Source of the DNA: Chloroflexota bacterium
GTDB taxonomy: Bacteria > Chloroflexota > Dormibacteria > Dormibacterales > Dormibacteraceae
NCBI GenBank assembly: GCA_005880695.1
Contig: VBGR01000053.1
Location: forward strand, 1-32,746
Direction: 5' to 3'
DNA length: 32,746 bases
Part shown: positions 1 to 7,106 of the stretch, in pieces
How positions within the stretch are numbered: position 1 is the first letter of the stretch
Layout of the letters: every line of letters starts with the position of its first letter
Position numbers and translations under genes: made by a program
Notes under the pieces: generated by a model
Told to the model about the DNA's origin: nothing
The model's input: only the letters and a program-made list of their open reading frames with translations
Databases searched by the model: none

Positions 1-34
1 ACCCGAGGAGTCCGGCTTCCGTCATCTGCTGCAT
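1..34 (-). CDS. 5' end of an unidentified gene, cut by the window edge
   Basis: An ATG at 32-34 (or a second at 23-25) opens a frame of 11 codons reading MQQMTEAGLLG before the window ends. It begins 4 bases after the rsmA stop codon, the tight spacing usual on this strand, so it is probably the next gene of the operon. Too little is visible to identify a family. It could also be chance. Confidence 0.25.
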   Translation of the reverse strand, partial: MQQMTEAGLLG

Positions 35-38
35 CAGA

Positions 39-932
39 TTAGGCGGTTTTTCCGCCGCTTCCTGAAAACGCTCTGTAGAGCGAGCTCCACTCCTCGAGCG
101 AAAGCGTCTGGGGCCGGCGGGCCGGGTCGATACCCACGCTCTTCAAACGCTCCGCCGCGCCAGGTCCGGCAATTCGGGTCAAGGTCGCCCCCAGCTGTTT
201 GCGCCGGAACTGGAAGATCCTCTCCGCGACGCGGAGCAAGCCCGGCAGGTCGTCGACCGGGACCGCAGGCCGCGAGCGGACGTCCATCACGACCAGCGCC
301 GAGTCGACCTCGGGCGCTGGCCAGAAGGCGTCTCGAGGCAGCTCGAGCTCCAGGCGCGGTACTGCGAAGAGGTGAACCGCCAGGGTGGCAAGGCTCCAGT
401 CACCCGGCCGGGTCCAGCGCTGCGCCACCTCCTTCTGGACGACCAGCGAAACTCGCCGGGGCGGGTCAGGCCGCTCGAGGATCTTCGGGAGCAGCGCGCC
501 CGTCAGGTAGTAGGGGATGTTGCCGGCCACGATGGGAACCGGCGGCAGCGGCATCTTCATCACGTCCGCCGCGCTGATCTCGACGTTGGCGAGTCCCGTG
601 GTGACCTCCCGCAGGATCGCGACGAGCCGGCGGTCGAGCTCGACCGCGATGACCCGGCCGGCACGGGCGGCCAGGCGGACGGTCAGGACGCCGGGACCGG
701 CGCCAACTTCGAGCACCTCGTCGTGGGCGTCTGCACCAACCGCTTCGGCGACGGCATCGGCGAGGCCTGGGTCGACGAGGAAGTTCTGGCCGAGCCGGTG
801 GACGGGCTTGAAGCGGTGCCTGGCCAGCAGCTCTTCGAGCCGGCTGCGGTCGGCCGGATCGAGCGGCCCGCTCAGGCGGTCAGCACGTAGATCGTGACTG
901 CGCGCCGCCCCCAGCGGATGGCGGCGTCGCAC
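39..932 (-). CDS. rsmA: 16S rRNA (adenine1518/1519-N6,N6)-dimethyltransferase RsmA/KsgA
   Basis: Methylates two adjacent adenines in the 3' terminal helix of 16S rRNA using S-adenosylmethionine, late in small-subunit assembly. Visible motifs: GQNFLVD at residues 48-54, SAM-binding EVGAGPGVLT near 73-82, and the catalytic NIPYYLT motif near 138-144. The GTG at 932 is the only ATG/GTG/TTG start before the conserved region, but it gives a leader of about 47 residues before GQNFL and overlaps the upstream 3D gene by 61 bases. A CTG at 873-875, overlapping the upstream stop as CTGA, would give a 278-residue protein closer to the usual family length. The function is certain, the start is not. The neighbours rsmI, tatD and the 3D gene match a well-known arrangement. 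Confidence 0.95.
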   Translation of the reverse strand: MRRRHPLGAARSHDLRADRLSGPLDPADRSRLEELLARHRFKPVHRLGQNFLVDPGLADAVAEAVGADAHDEVLEVGAGPGVLTVRLAARAGRVIAVELDRRLVAILREVTTGLANVEISAADVMKMPLPPVPIVAGNIPYYLTGALLPKILERPDPPRRVSLVVQKEVAQRWTRPGDWSLATLAVHLFAVPRLELELPRDAFWPAPEVDSALVVMDVRSRPAVPVDDLPGLLRVAERIFQFRRKQLGATLTRIAGPGAAERLKSVGIDPARRPQTLSLEEWSSLYRAFSGSGGKTA

Positions 933-1477
933 GTGTACCAGACGTCGATCAGCGTGCCCTTGATCGCCCCGCCCGTGTCGACCGCCCAGCCGTAGCCGTA
1001 GCCGGTCACGTAAAGGTGACTTCCGAGTGGGATCACCGTCGGGTCGACCGCGATCGAGCCAGGACCCGCGTTGGTTCCGGTGGCCGTATGCCCGGTCAGG
1101 CAGTAAGACGTGGCAGAGCCCTGGATAACCTGGCGGATGTTGGCGGTCGGCACCCCGTCGGGAGCCGGAGCCGGCGCGGGCGCGGGCGCGGCCGCGGCCA
1201 CAACCGGCGCGGCCAGCGGAGCAGGCCGCTGCCAGTGAGCGGTCTCGGCGATCGGCCCGGGGGGCGTCTGCGCCGGAGCTGGAGTCGAATACCTCGGGTT
1301 GCCGACGGGCTGGTGACGGCTGGCCAGCAGCTCGCTCGCGGCCGAGCGCACAGGCGATAGCGCCGGCGCTGCTGTAGCAGCGACGTTCAAGGTCGGCAAC
1401 GCGTACCCCAGCATGAGAGCTACCGCCCCGTAAGCGAAAAAGCCCTTGAGGCGGATTGGCCCCTTGACAAACCCCAA
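872..1477 (-). CDS. Secreted or membrane-anchored 3D-domain protein (YabE/RpfB-like C-terminus)
   Basis: A 201-residue protein with a basic N-terminus, a hydrophobic segment near residues 12-30, an alanine/proline-rich linker (alternating A and P near 95-106), then a 3D domain from about 118 to the end. The three aspartates naming the domain are visible in AVDP, VDTGG and IDVWY. 3D domains resemble the catalytic fold of lytic transglycosylases and occur in cell-wall-acting proteins such as RpfB, YabE and MltA. Action on exported peptidoglycan is therefore likely but inferred. It lacks the G5 and DUF348 domains of longer YabE proteins. The start is TTG at 1475-1477 with no Shine-Dalgarno motif. 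An extended minus-10-like element lies just upstream. The stop overlaps the region where rsmA begins. Confidence 0.85.
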   Translation of the reverse strand: MGFVKGPIRLKGFFAYGAVALMLGYALPTLNVAATAAPALSPVRSAASELLASRHQPVGNPRYSTPAPAQTPPGPIAETAHWQRPAPLAAPVVAAAAPAPAPAPAPDGVPTANIRQVIQGSATSYCLTGHTATGTNAGPGSIAVDPTVIPLGSHLYVTGYGYGWAVDTGGAIKGTLIDVWYTCDAAIRWGRRAVTIYVLTA

Positions 1478-1489
1478 ACCCGGCAGCCG

Positions 1490-1498
1490 ACTATATCA
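1490..1498 (-). promoter_or_regulatory. Candidate extended minus-10 promoter for the 3D gene
   Basis: The minus strand reads TGATATAGT, a TG-N-TATAGT extended minus-10, directly at the tatD stop codon. It ends 12 bases before the TTG start of the 3D gene, so a transcript would have a leader of only a few bases. I see no good minus-35. Recognised by eye only. Confidence 0.4.
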
Positions 1499-2248
1499 GC
1501 CAAGCTTCGAAAAAAGCGATTTTGCATTCGTTTCTTCGATCGCTGCCAGCTCCTCCAGGCTCAGCCGGCGCAGCTCGGCGACCACTTTCGCAGTATCCAG
1601 GAGCCAGGCCGGCCGGTTCTGCTTCGCGCGCCGGCCGTGCGGCGTCCCGAAGGGTGCGTCGGTCTCCAGGAGGAGTCGATCAGGCGGGCAGGTCCGGGCC
1701 ACCTCGCGCAGCTCCTGCCGGCTGGGCCGCGTGAGAAGACCGGCGAAGGAGAGGTGAAAGCCAAGTTCAAGGAAGCGGCCCGCCCAGGCTCCGTCCAGCG
1801 AGAAGTAGTGCATCACGCCGGTCAGCCCGGGCCGCGCCCGCAGCACGCCAAAAACCTCCTCGGCGGAGTCGCGCGTGTGCACGCAGACGGGCAGCCCGAG
1901 CTCCAGCGCCAGGTCGCAGAGCGACGCAAACCATTCGACCTGGAGGGGGAGCGCCGCGAGCTCGGTGTGGCCGCCGTCGACGCCCACCTCTCCGATCGCG
2001 ACTGCCTTCTCGTGCGCGGCCAGGCTCCGCAGCGCGTCCAGGTCCGGCGCCTCCCGGTTCATCGGCTGGTGGCCGACCGCCGCGTAGACCTCCCGGCGCT
2101 GCTCCGCCAACGCCAGCGCACCCGTGCTGGTCGCGAGGTCGGTACCCATCGTGATCAGGCGCCCGACGCCTGCCTCGACGGCTTCGGTCACGGCCGCGCC
2201 CGGATGCTCGAGCTCCTCCAGGTGGAGGTGCGTGTCTACGAAGGGCAA
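1496..2248 (-). CDS. tatD: TatD-family metal-dependent hydrolase (DNase)
   Basis: A TIM-barrel metallohydrolase of 250 residues, normal for TatD. Members have divalent-metal-dependent 3'-5' exonuclease activity on DNA/RNA; the cellular role in this organism is not known. Metal ligands are visible in order: DTHLHLE near residues 5-11, GEVGVD near 91-96, VHTRDS near 123-128, MHYFS near 145-149 and LLETDAPF near 196-203. The start is TTG at 2246-2248, overlapping the rsmI stop by 13 bases. No other start fits because the conserved VDTHLHL follows at once. It lies between rsmI and the 3D gene, as in Firmicutes (yabC, yabD, yabE). Confidence 0.93.
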   Translation of the reverse strand: MPFVDTHLHLEELEHPGAAVTEAVEAGVGRLITMGTDLATSTGALALAEQRREVYAAVGHQPMNREAPDLDALRSLAAHEKAVAIGEVGVDGGHTELAALPLQVEWFASLCDLALELGLPVCVHTRDSAEEVFGVLRARPGLTGVMHYFSLDGAWAGRFLELGFHLSFAGLLTRPSRQELREVARTCPPDRLLLETDAPFGTPHGRRAKQNRPAWLLDTAKVVAELRRLSLEELAAIEETNAKSLFSKLG

Positions 2249-2901
2249 CCCGCCACCACGAGAGTGAACTCGCCCCGTGCCGCTCCCAGCGCTGCGGAGA
2301 TCTCGGCGGCTGTGCCGCGCAAGACCTCTTCGTGCAGCTTCGTCAGCTCGCGGGCCACGACCAGCGGCCGGTCGGGCAGCACCTCCTCCAGCACCGCGAG
2401 CGACTTGAGGATCCGATGCGGCGACTCGAAGGCGACCGCCGGACGCCGCTCCTCGGCCAGCGAGGCGAAGAGCCGTCGCCGCTCGCCTGGCTTGCGCGGG
2501 AGGTAGCCCAGGAAGATAAAGCCGCCACCGGCAAAGCCGGCGATCGAGAGCGCGGCGGTGATGGCGCTCGGGCCGGGGATCGGGACGACGCGATGGCCCT
2601 CGGCGACCGCCGCCTCGACCAGCCGCTGGCCGGGGTCCGAGAGCGTCGGCGTGCCGGCATCCGAGACGAGCGCGACGTCTCCTCGCGAGAGCGCTTCGAG
2701 CACGGCCGGCAGCGCCCGGCGCTCGACGGGCGCGCGATAGGAGATGAACGGCTTGCGGATGGCATAGCGGGCCAGCAACCGGGAGGTGACTCGGGTGTCC
2801 TCCGCCGCGATCGCGCTCACTTCGGTGAGCACGCGGAGCGCGCGCTGCGTGACGTCTTCCAGGTTCCCGATCGGCGTGCCCACCACATAAAGGGTGCTCA
2901 G
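2236..2901 (-). CDS. rsmI: 16S rRNA (cytidine1402-2'-O)-methyltransferase RsmI, short form
   Basis: A tetrapyrrole-methylase-fold enzyme that 2'-O-methylates C1402 of 16S rRNA. The N-terminus LYVVGTPIGNLEDVT and the motifs AAEDTR, SDAGTP and PGPSA identify it. The first ATG/GTG/TTG in frame is GTG at 2884-2886, which would cut off the S-T-L-Y part of the first strand. I therefore chose CTG at 2899-2901, 4 bases after the dinG stop, giving 221 residues. The protein ends at about the end of the methylase domain (FTLVVAGCPS). Typical RsmI has roughly 280 residues with a C-terminal helical domain, so that part is missing. It overlaps the tatD start. Confidence 0.92.
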   Translation of the reverse strand: MSTLYVVGTPIGNLEDVTQRALRVLTEVSAIAAEDTRVTSRLLARYAIRKPFISYRAPVERRALPAVLEALSRGDVALVSDAGTPTLSDPGQRLVEAAVAEGHRVVPIPGPSAITAALSIAGFAGGGFIFLGYLPRKPGERRRLFASLAEERRPAVAFESPHRILKSLAVLEEVLPDRPLVVARELTKLHEEVLRGTAAEISAALGAARGEFTLVVAGCPS

Positions 2902-2905
2902 TTTG

Positions 2906-5737
2906 TTAGGGGGGACGGACGCCCCCTTGAGGAGTCGCTCCGGGCGGCCGTTCGCGACTCACCCCCCTGTCCGGCTCGGGATCGGGCGCGCCGTCGCCGA
3001 GCCAGCGCTCGATCGTCTCCCCCACGCCCCGGACCGGGCCGTCATACATGGCGGCCCGCGGCAGCACCTCCAGGAAGGCCCGCCCGTAGTCGCGGCTCGA
3101 GATCCGGTTGTCGAGGATGACGACGGCGCCCCGGTCGCTGCTCCGCCGGATCAGCCGGCCGAAGCCCTGCTTCAGCCGGAGGGCGGCCAGCGGCAGCGCG
3201 TAGTGCGAGAAGGGGTCGGCGACCTGCTCGGCGCGCGCCGCGAAGACGGGCTCGGTCGGCACCGGGAAAGGCAGCCGGACCATGACCACGCAGGAGAGGC
3301 GGTCGCCTGGCACGTCGATCCCCTCCCAAAAGCTGGAGGTGCCGAGCAGGAGCGCGCGCTCCGTCTCCTGGAACGACTTCAAGACCTGCCGGCGCTGGCC
3401 GTCGAGCCCCTGGCCGAGGATCAGGATGTCATCCAGGTCGGCGCGCTGCTTCAAGTCGAAGTAGGTGTCGCGGAGCTGGCGATGGGAGGTGAAGAGGGCG
3501 AGCGTCCGGCCGCCGATCCGCCGCCCGACGTCCCAGATCACGCGCACCACGGCGGGCTGGAAGTTTTCGGACTGGGGATCGGGCAGGCCGCTCGGCAGGC
3601 AGATCAGCGCCTGGTTCAGGTAGTCGAAGGGCGATCCCAGGATCAGCATCTCGGGCTCGGAGTCGAGTCCCACCCGCTGCCGGAAGAAGTCGAAGCTGCC
3701 GCCGACCGCCAGAGAGGCCGACGTGAAGATCACTGTCGCGCGCGGGTCGAAGACGTGCTCCTTGAGGAGCGAACCGACGTTGAGCGGCGCCGAACGGACG
3801 ATCAGGTTGGAGCTTCGGGCCAGCAGCACGAACCAGTAGACCTGGTTGGCGTCCGGCTCCAGGAAGGCTTCCCGGAGCAGCCCGGCCGCTTCCGCCAGCC
3901 GGCTGCGGATGATCTCCAGCTCCCGCAGAGATTGGTCCGGCTCTTCACCGCCCAGCCAGTCGCGCCCGGCTGCGACGGCGCGCCGGAGCCGGGCATCGAG
4001 GCCGGCCAGCGCCGTGACCGCGTCGCCGCCGAGGCCGGCTACGGCCTCCCAGCCCGGCGCCTGCCGGATCGCCGCCGTGAGCCGGAGGCTCTCGTCGCGC
4101 CGGTTGAGCTCGGTGACTTTGCGCTGGACGAACTCGCTCGCGGCCTGGAACACCGTGTCGACCCGGCGCCGGGCGTCCAGCGCCAGCGGCCCCGCATCGG
4201 CCAGGGAGTCGCCGGCGCCGAGACGGGGCTGGGCCGCAATCTCGGCCACCAACCCGGTGAGCCGCCCGTCTTTTTCTTCGGCCAGCCGCTCGAGCAGGGC
4301 TCGCAGGCCGGGTCCATCCACCTCCCGGCGCAGTCCCTGCGTGGCCGCGTCCTCGAGGTGGTGAGCTTCGTCGATGATGAGGTGCTGGAAATCGGGCAGC
4401 ACCCCGCCTCCTTGCGCAGCATCGGCCAGCAGGAGCGAGTGGTTGACGACCACCAGGTCCGCCCGCTCGGCCTCGGCCCGCGCCCGGTGGACGTAGCAGT
4501 CTTCCGCCGTGCAGTAGACGCCCACGCAGTCCATCGGGTCGGAGGCGATCCGGGTCCAGAAGACTTCCTCGCGGCCCTGCAGGCGGAGCTCGGAGCGGTC
4601 GCCGCTCTCGGTCTGGTTGATCCAGACCAGCACCTTCAGCTTGAACCTGAGCTCCTCCGCGTCGGCGCAGGGCTCCGCCAGATAGCGCCGCCAGCGCCGC
4701 AGCGAGACGTAGTTCGCACGGCCCTTGAGGAGACAGACCTCGAAGTCCCAGGGCAGCCACTGCTTCAGGAACGGGATGTCCTTGGCGACGAGCTGCTCCT
4801 GGAGGGTGTGGGTGGCGGTCGAGACGACCACCTTCTCCTCTCGGGCCAGCGCGCGGGCGAGGGCCGGTATCAGGTAGGCGACGCTCTTTCCGGTCCCGGT
4901 GCCTGCTTCGACGACCAGCTTGCCGCCGCGCTCCAGGATCTGGGCGACCGCAAGGAGCATCTGGACCTGGGCGTCGCGCTGCTCGTACTCCGGAAAGGCG
5001 GTTGCGAGCGGCCCTCCCGGCGAGAGCAGCGCGCTCAGGGCCGGCAGGCTCCACTCGGGCGCGGCCCGCTTCGCTGCGACCTCGTGGGCAGGTACTGCAG
5101 GGCGCGGGTAGGGCAGGGCCGGCACCGGCGCCGTCAGGGCTTCGGCGAAAAATCGCGCGATCGCCCAGGTGTAGGGCGCCACCAGCGCCAGCATCGATTC
5201 CTTGATGGACTCGTCCAGGGCTCCGGCGACCTCCCGGAGCCGGAGGAACAGTTGGCGGGTCGCGCCCGCGTCGTCGAAGGCGCGATGCGGCCGCGGCTGC
5301 TCCAGTCCGAGCTCCGCCGCCAGCGCGGGAAGGCTGTGGCTGGCGGACCCCGGCAGCAGGATGCGCGCGACATCAAGGGTGTCGATGATCTCGTCGCCGG
5401 CTTTCCAGGCTCCGGCAGCGGTCAGGAACTCGACGTCAAGCGTGCTGCCATGGCCGATCGCCTGGCGTCCCCGGAGCAGCGCGACCAGCTCGCCGATCGC
5501 CTGCGCGAGCGGCGCGGCACCGCGCAGGAGCGCGGGGTTGATGCCGGTCAGCCGAAGCACCGCCTCCGGGACCGAGCGACCCGGATCGACGAGTCTTCCC
5601 AGGGTCGCGAGCACGGTCTGGTGGTCGAACGCCACCGCGCCGAGCTCGATGACGCGATCGTGCACGGGGTCGAGGCCGGTTGTTTCGAGATCGAGGGCGA
5701 CGTACTCCAAGCCTGGTGCCGGGATTTTAGTGTGCAC
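2906..5737 (-). CDS. dinG: DinG-family helicase with N-terminal DEDD 3'-5' exonuclease domain
   Basis: A 943-residue fusion typical of Gram-positive-type DinG. Residues about 10-165 are a DnaQ-like exonuclease: ALDLETTG, GHGSTLDVEFL and a late HRAFDDA. The rest is an XPD/DinG superfamily 2 helicase: Walker A EAGTGTGKS near 277-285, DEAH box IIDEAHH near 451, SFWEGIDVPGD and GFGRLIRR near 857. DinG proteins unwind DNA with 5' overhangs and often R-loops or G-quadruplexes; use in DNA repair here is inferred. Cysteines of an apparent Fe-S region sit at EPC and in C-x4-C-x4-C (DCVGVYC, EDC). The usual first position reads NYVS rather than NYLC. The start is GTG at 5735-5737; an in-frame TTG giving a start just before EYVALDLETTG is also possible. 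Confidence 0.92.
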   Translation of the reverse strand: MHTKIPAPGLEYVALDLETTGLDPVHDRVIELGAVAFDHQTVLATLGRLVDPGRSVPEAVLRLTGINPALLRGAAPLAQAIGELVALLRGRQAIGHGSTLDVEFLTAAGAWKAGDEIIDTLDVARILLPGSASHSLPALAAELGLEQPRPHRAFDDAGATRQLFLRLREVAGALDESIKESMLALVAPYTWAIARFFAEALTAPVPALPYPRPAVPAHEVAAKRAAPEWSLPALSALLSPGGPLATAFPEYEQRDAQVQMLLAVAQILERGGKLVVEAGTGTGKSVAYLIPALARALAREEKVVVSTATHTLQEQLVAKDIPFLKQWLPWDFEVCLLKGRANYVSLRRWRRYLAEPCADAEELRFKLKVLVWINQTESGDRSELRLQGREEVFWTRIASDPMDCVGVYCTAEDCYVHRARAEAERADLVVVNHSLLLADAAQGGGVLPDFQHLIIDEAHHLEDAATQGLRREVDGPGLRALLERLAEEKDGRLTGLVAEIAAQPRLGAGDSLADAGPLALDARRRVDTVFQAASEFVQRKVTELNRRDESLRLTAAIRQAPGWEAVAGLGGDAVTALAGLDARLRRAVAAGRDWLGGEEPDQSLRELEIIRSRLAEAAGLLREAFLEPDANQVYWFVLLARSSNLIVRSAPLNVGSLLKEHVFDPRATVIFTSASLAVGGSFDFFRQRVGLDSEPEMLILGSPFDYLNQALICLPSGLPDPQSENFQPAVVRVIWDVGRRIGGRTLALFTSHRQLRDTYFDLKQRADLDDILILGQGLDGQRRQVLKSFQETERALLLGTSSFWEGIDVPGDRLSCVVMVRLPFPVPTEPVFAARAEQVADPFSHYALPLAALRLKQGFGRLIRRSSDRGAVVILDNRISSRDYGRAFLEVLPRAAMYDGPVRGVGETIERWLGDGAPDPEPDRGVSRERPPGATPQGGVRPP

Positions 5738-5780
5738 GGCGAAGCCGCCGAACGCTGGCGGTAAACGGCGAAGACTCGGC

Positions 5781-5786
5781 TATAGT
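5781..5786 (+). promoter_or_regulatory. Candidate minus-10 element upstream of the AAA+ gene
   Basis: TATAGT lies in the 61-base divergent gap between dinG and the AAA+ gene and ends 12 bases before the ATG at 5799. The core CTATAG reads the same on both strands, so it could serve both directions. No convincing minus-35 and no Shine-Dalgarno motif are visible. Confidence 0.4.
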
Positions 5787-5798
5787 TCCCTGCGCCAA

Positions 5799-7106
5799 AT
5801 GGCCGTTGCGACCCTCGCCGCCCCCACGACCCTGGACGACCTCAACCTGCGGCGAGACCTGGTGTCCAGCCTGGTGCTCCGCACTCTCGCGTTCGCCGAC
5901 CGGTTGAGCGGCCACGCCCTGTCCGAGCGCATCGGCCTGCCTTTCGACACGATCCAGCCTCTCATCTCCGAGTTCGAAAAGTCCCAGCTCATGAACTCCC
6001 CTGGCTTCGCCAGCGAGGACGGCCTGGAGGGCCTGCCCATCCCCGAGCGGATGGCGTACGAGGTGAGCAGCGCCGGCCGGCAGCGCTCGGCCGAGCTCTC
6101 CACGGTCCAGACCCGCTACCTCGGGCCTTGCCCGGTCGCCTTCGACGACTACCTGGAGCTGGTGCAGGCTCAGGACCTGGAGAAGGCGTCGATCTCGGGC
6201 GAGAAGCTGAAGACCGCCCTCGGCAACCTCGAGCTCGAGGACCACGTCATCGACCAGATCGGGGGCGCCATGGTCTCCCGCGCCTCGCTCTTCATCTTCG
6301 GGGCGCCCGGCAACGGCAAGAGCACGATCACCGAGCGCATGGCCCTGCTGATGGGCGAGCCCATCGAGATCCCTTACTCGATCGCGGTCGGGGAGGAGAT
6401 CATCCGGCTGGTCGACCCTGTCTACCACAAGGCGGCCGAGGGAAGCCAGCCAGCCGACAAGCGCTACCTGCGCTGCGAGCGGCCCCACGTCACCGCCGGT
6501 GGCGAGCTGCAGCTGGGCCAGCTCGACCTCAACTACGACCCCACCAACCGCTACTACGAAGCTCCGCTCCAGTGGAAAGCAAACGGCGGCGTGTTCGTGA
6601 TCGACGACTTCGGCCGCCAGGAAGTCGCCCCGATGCGGCTCCTGAACCGCTTCATCGTCCCGATGGAGAAGAGGTACGACTTCCAGGACCTCTCGGCGTC
6701 GGGCCGCAAGATCCAGGTGCCCTTTTTCTGCCAGGTCGTCTTCTCCACGAATATCTCGCCCAGCTCTCTGGTCGACGAGGCCTTCCTCCGCCGCATGGCC
6801 TACAAGATCGGCATCGGCAACCCTTCGCCAGAGGCTTACTCGCGGATCTTGAAGTTCGAGTGCGAGCTGCATGAGGTGCCCTACGACGAACGCGCCGTGC
6901 CCTACCTCCTCCAGCTTTATGGCAAGAAGCCGCTGCGCGGCTCCCATCCACGCCAGATCGTGGCGCGGCTGGTCGACCTCGCGGCCTACCGCGGACAGCC
7001 GCCTCGCCTGACGCCGCAGAGCATCAAGGAAGCCTTCGACGCCTGCTTCAACCCCGCGCTCGGAAACGTCGTGGAAGCCGACTGGGCCAAGCCCTCCGCC
7101 GGCTAG
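5799..7106 (+). CDS. AAA+ ATPase with an N-terminal helix-turn-helix-like region, function unknown
   Basis: A 435-residue protein, one of only two plus-strand genes here. The first 70 or so residues (DLVSSLVLRTL onward, with LSERIGLP) look like a winged-helix region. The AAA+ core follows: Walker A GAPGNGKS at about 168-175, Walker B GGVFVIDDFGRQ near 263-273 (a second Asp where Glu is usual), a sensor-1 Asn in VVFSTN near 318, and an arginine-finger-like EAFLRRM near 327-333. I recognise this as a recurring bacterial AAA+ family seen in Acidobacteria- and Chloroflexi-type genomes, but without an established role. The long open frame continues upstream of the ATG antisense to dinG; I chose the ATG at 5799 because the conserved region begins right after it and a minus-10-like element precedes it. 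The 3' end shares a CTAG with the convergent plsC stop. Confidence 0.85.
   Translation: MAVATLAAPTTLDDLNLRRDLVSSLVLRTLAFADRLSGHALSERIGLPFDTIQPLISEFEKSQLMNSPGFASEDGLEGLPIPERMAYEVSSAGRQRSAELSTVQTRYLGPCPVAFDDYLELVQAQDLEKASISGEKLKTALGNLELEDHVIDQIGGAMVSRASLFIFGAPGNGKSTITERMALLMGEPIEIPYSIAVGEEIIRLVDPVYHKAAEGSQPADKRYLRCERPHVTAGGELQLGQLDLNYDPTNRYYEAPLQWKANGGVFVIDDFGRQEVAPMRLLNRFIVPMEKRYDFQDLSASGRKIQVPFFCQVVFSTNISPSSLVDEAFLRRMAYKIGIGNPSPEAYSRILKFECELHEVPYDERAVPYLLQLYGKKPLRGSHPRQIVARLVDLAAYRGQPPRLTPQSIKEAFDACFNPALGNVVEADWAKPSAG

Noticed and set aside
41-56. Inverted repeat GGCGG-TTTTT-CCGCC at the end of rsmA
   Set aside because: It lies within the last codons and is not followed by a T-run on the minus strand, so it is not a convincing terminator.
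1464-1497. TTGACA on the plus strand followed by a TATA-like sequence
   Set aside because: The spacing is about 20-22 bases, too long for a normal promoter, and no plus-strand gene follows.
2894-5764. A 956-codon open frame on the plus strand antisense to dinG
   Set aside because: It is a shadow of dinG. Its Gln/Arg/Gly-rich sequence has no family features, while the minus strand has all helicase and exonuclease motifs.
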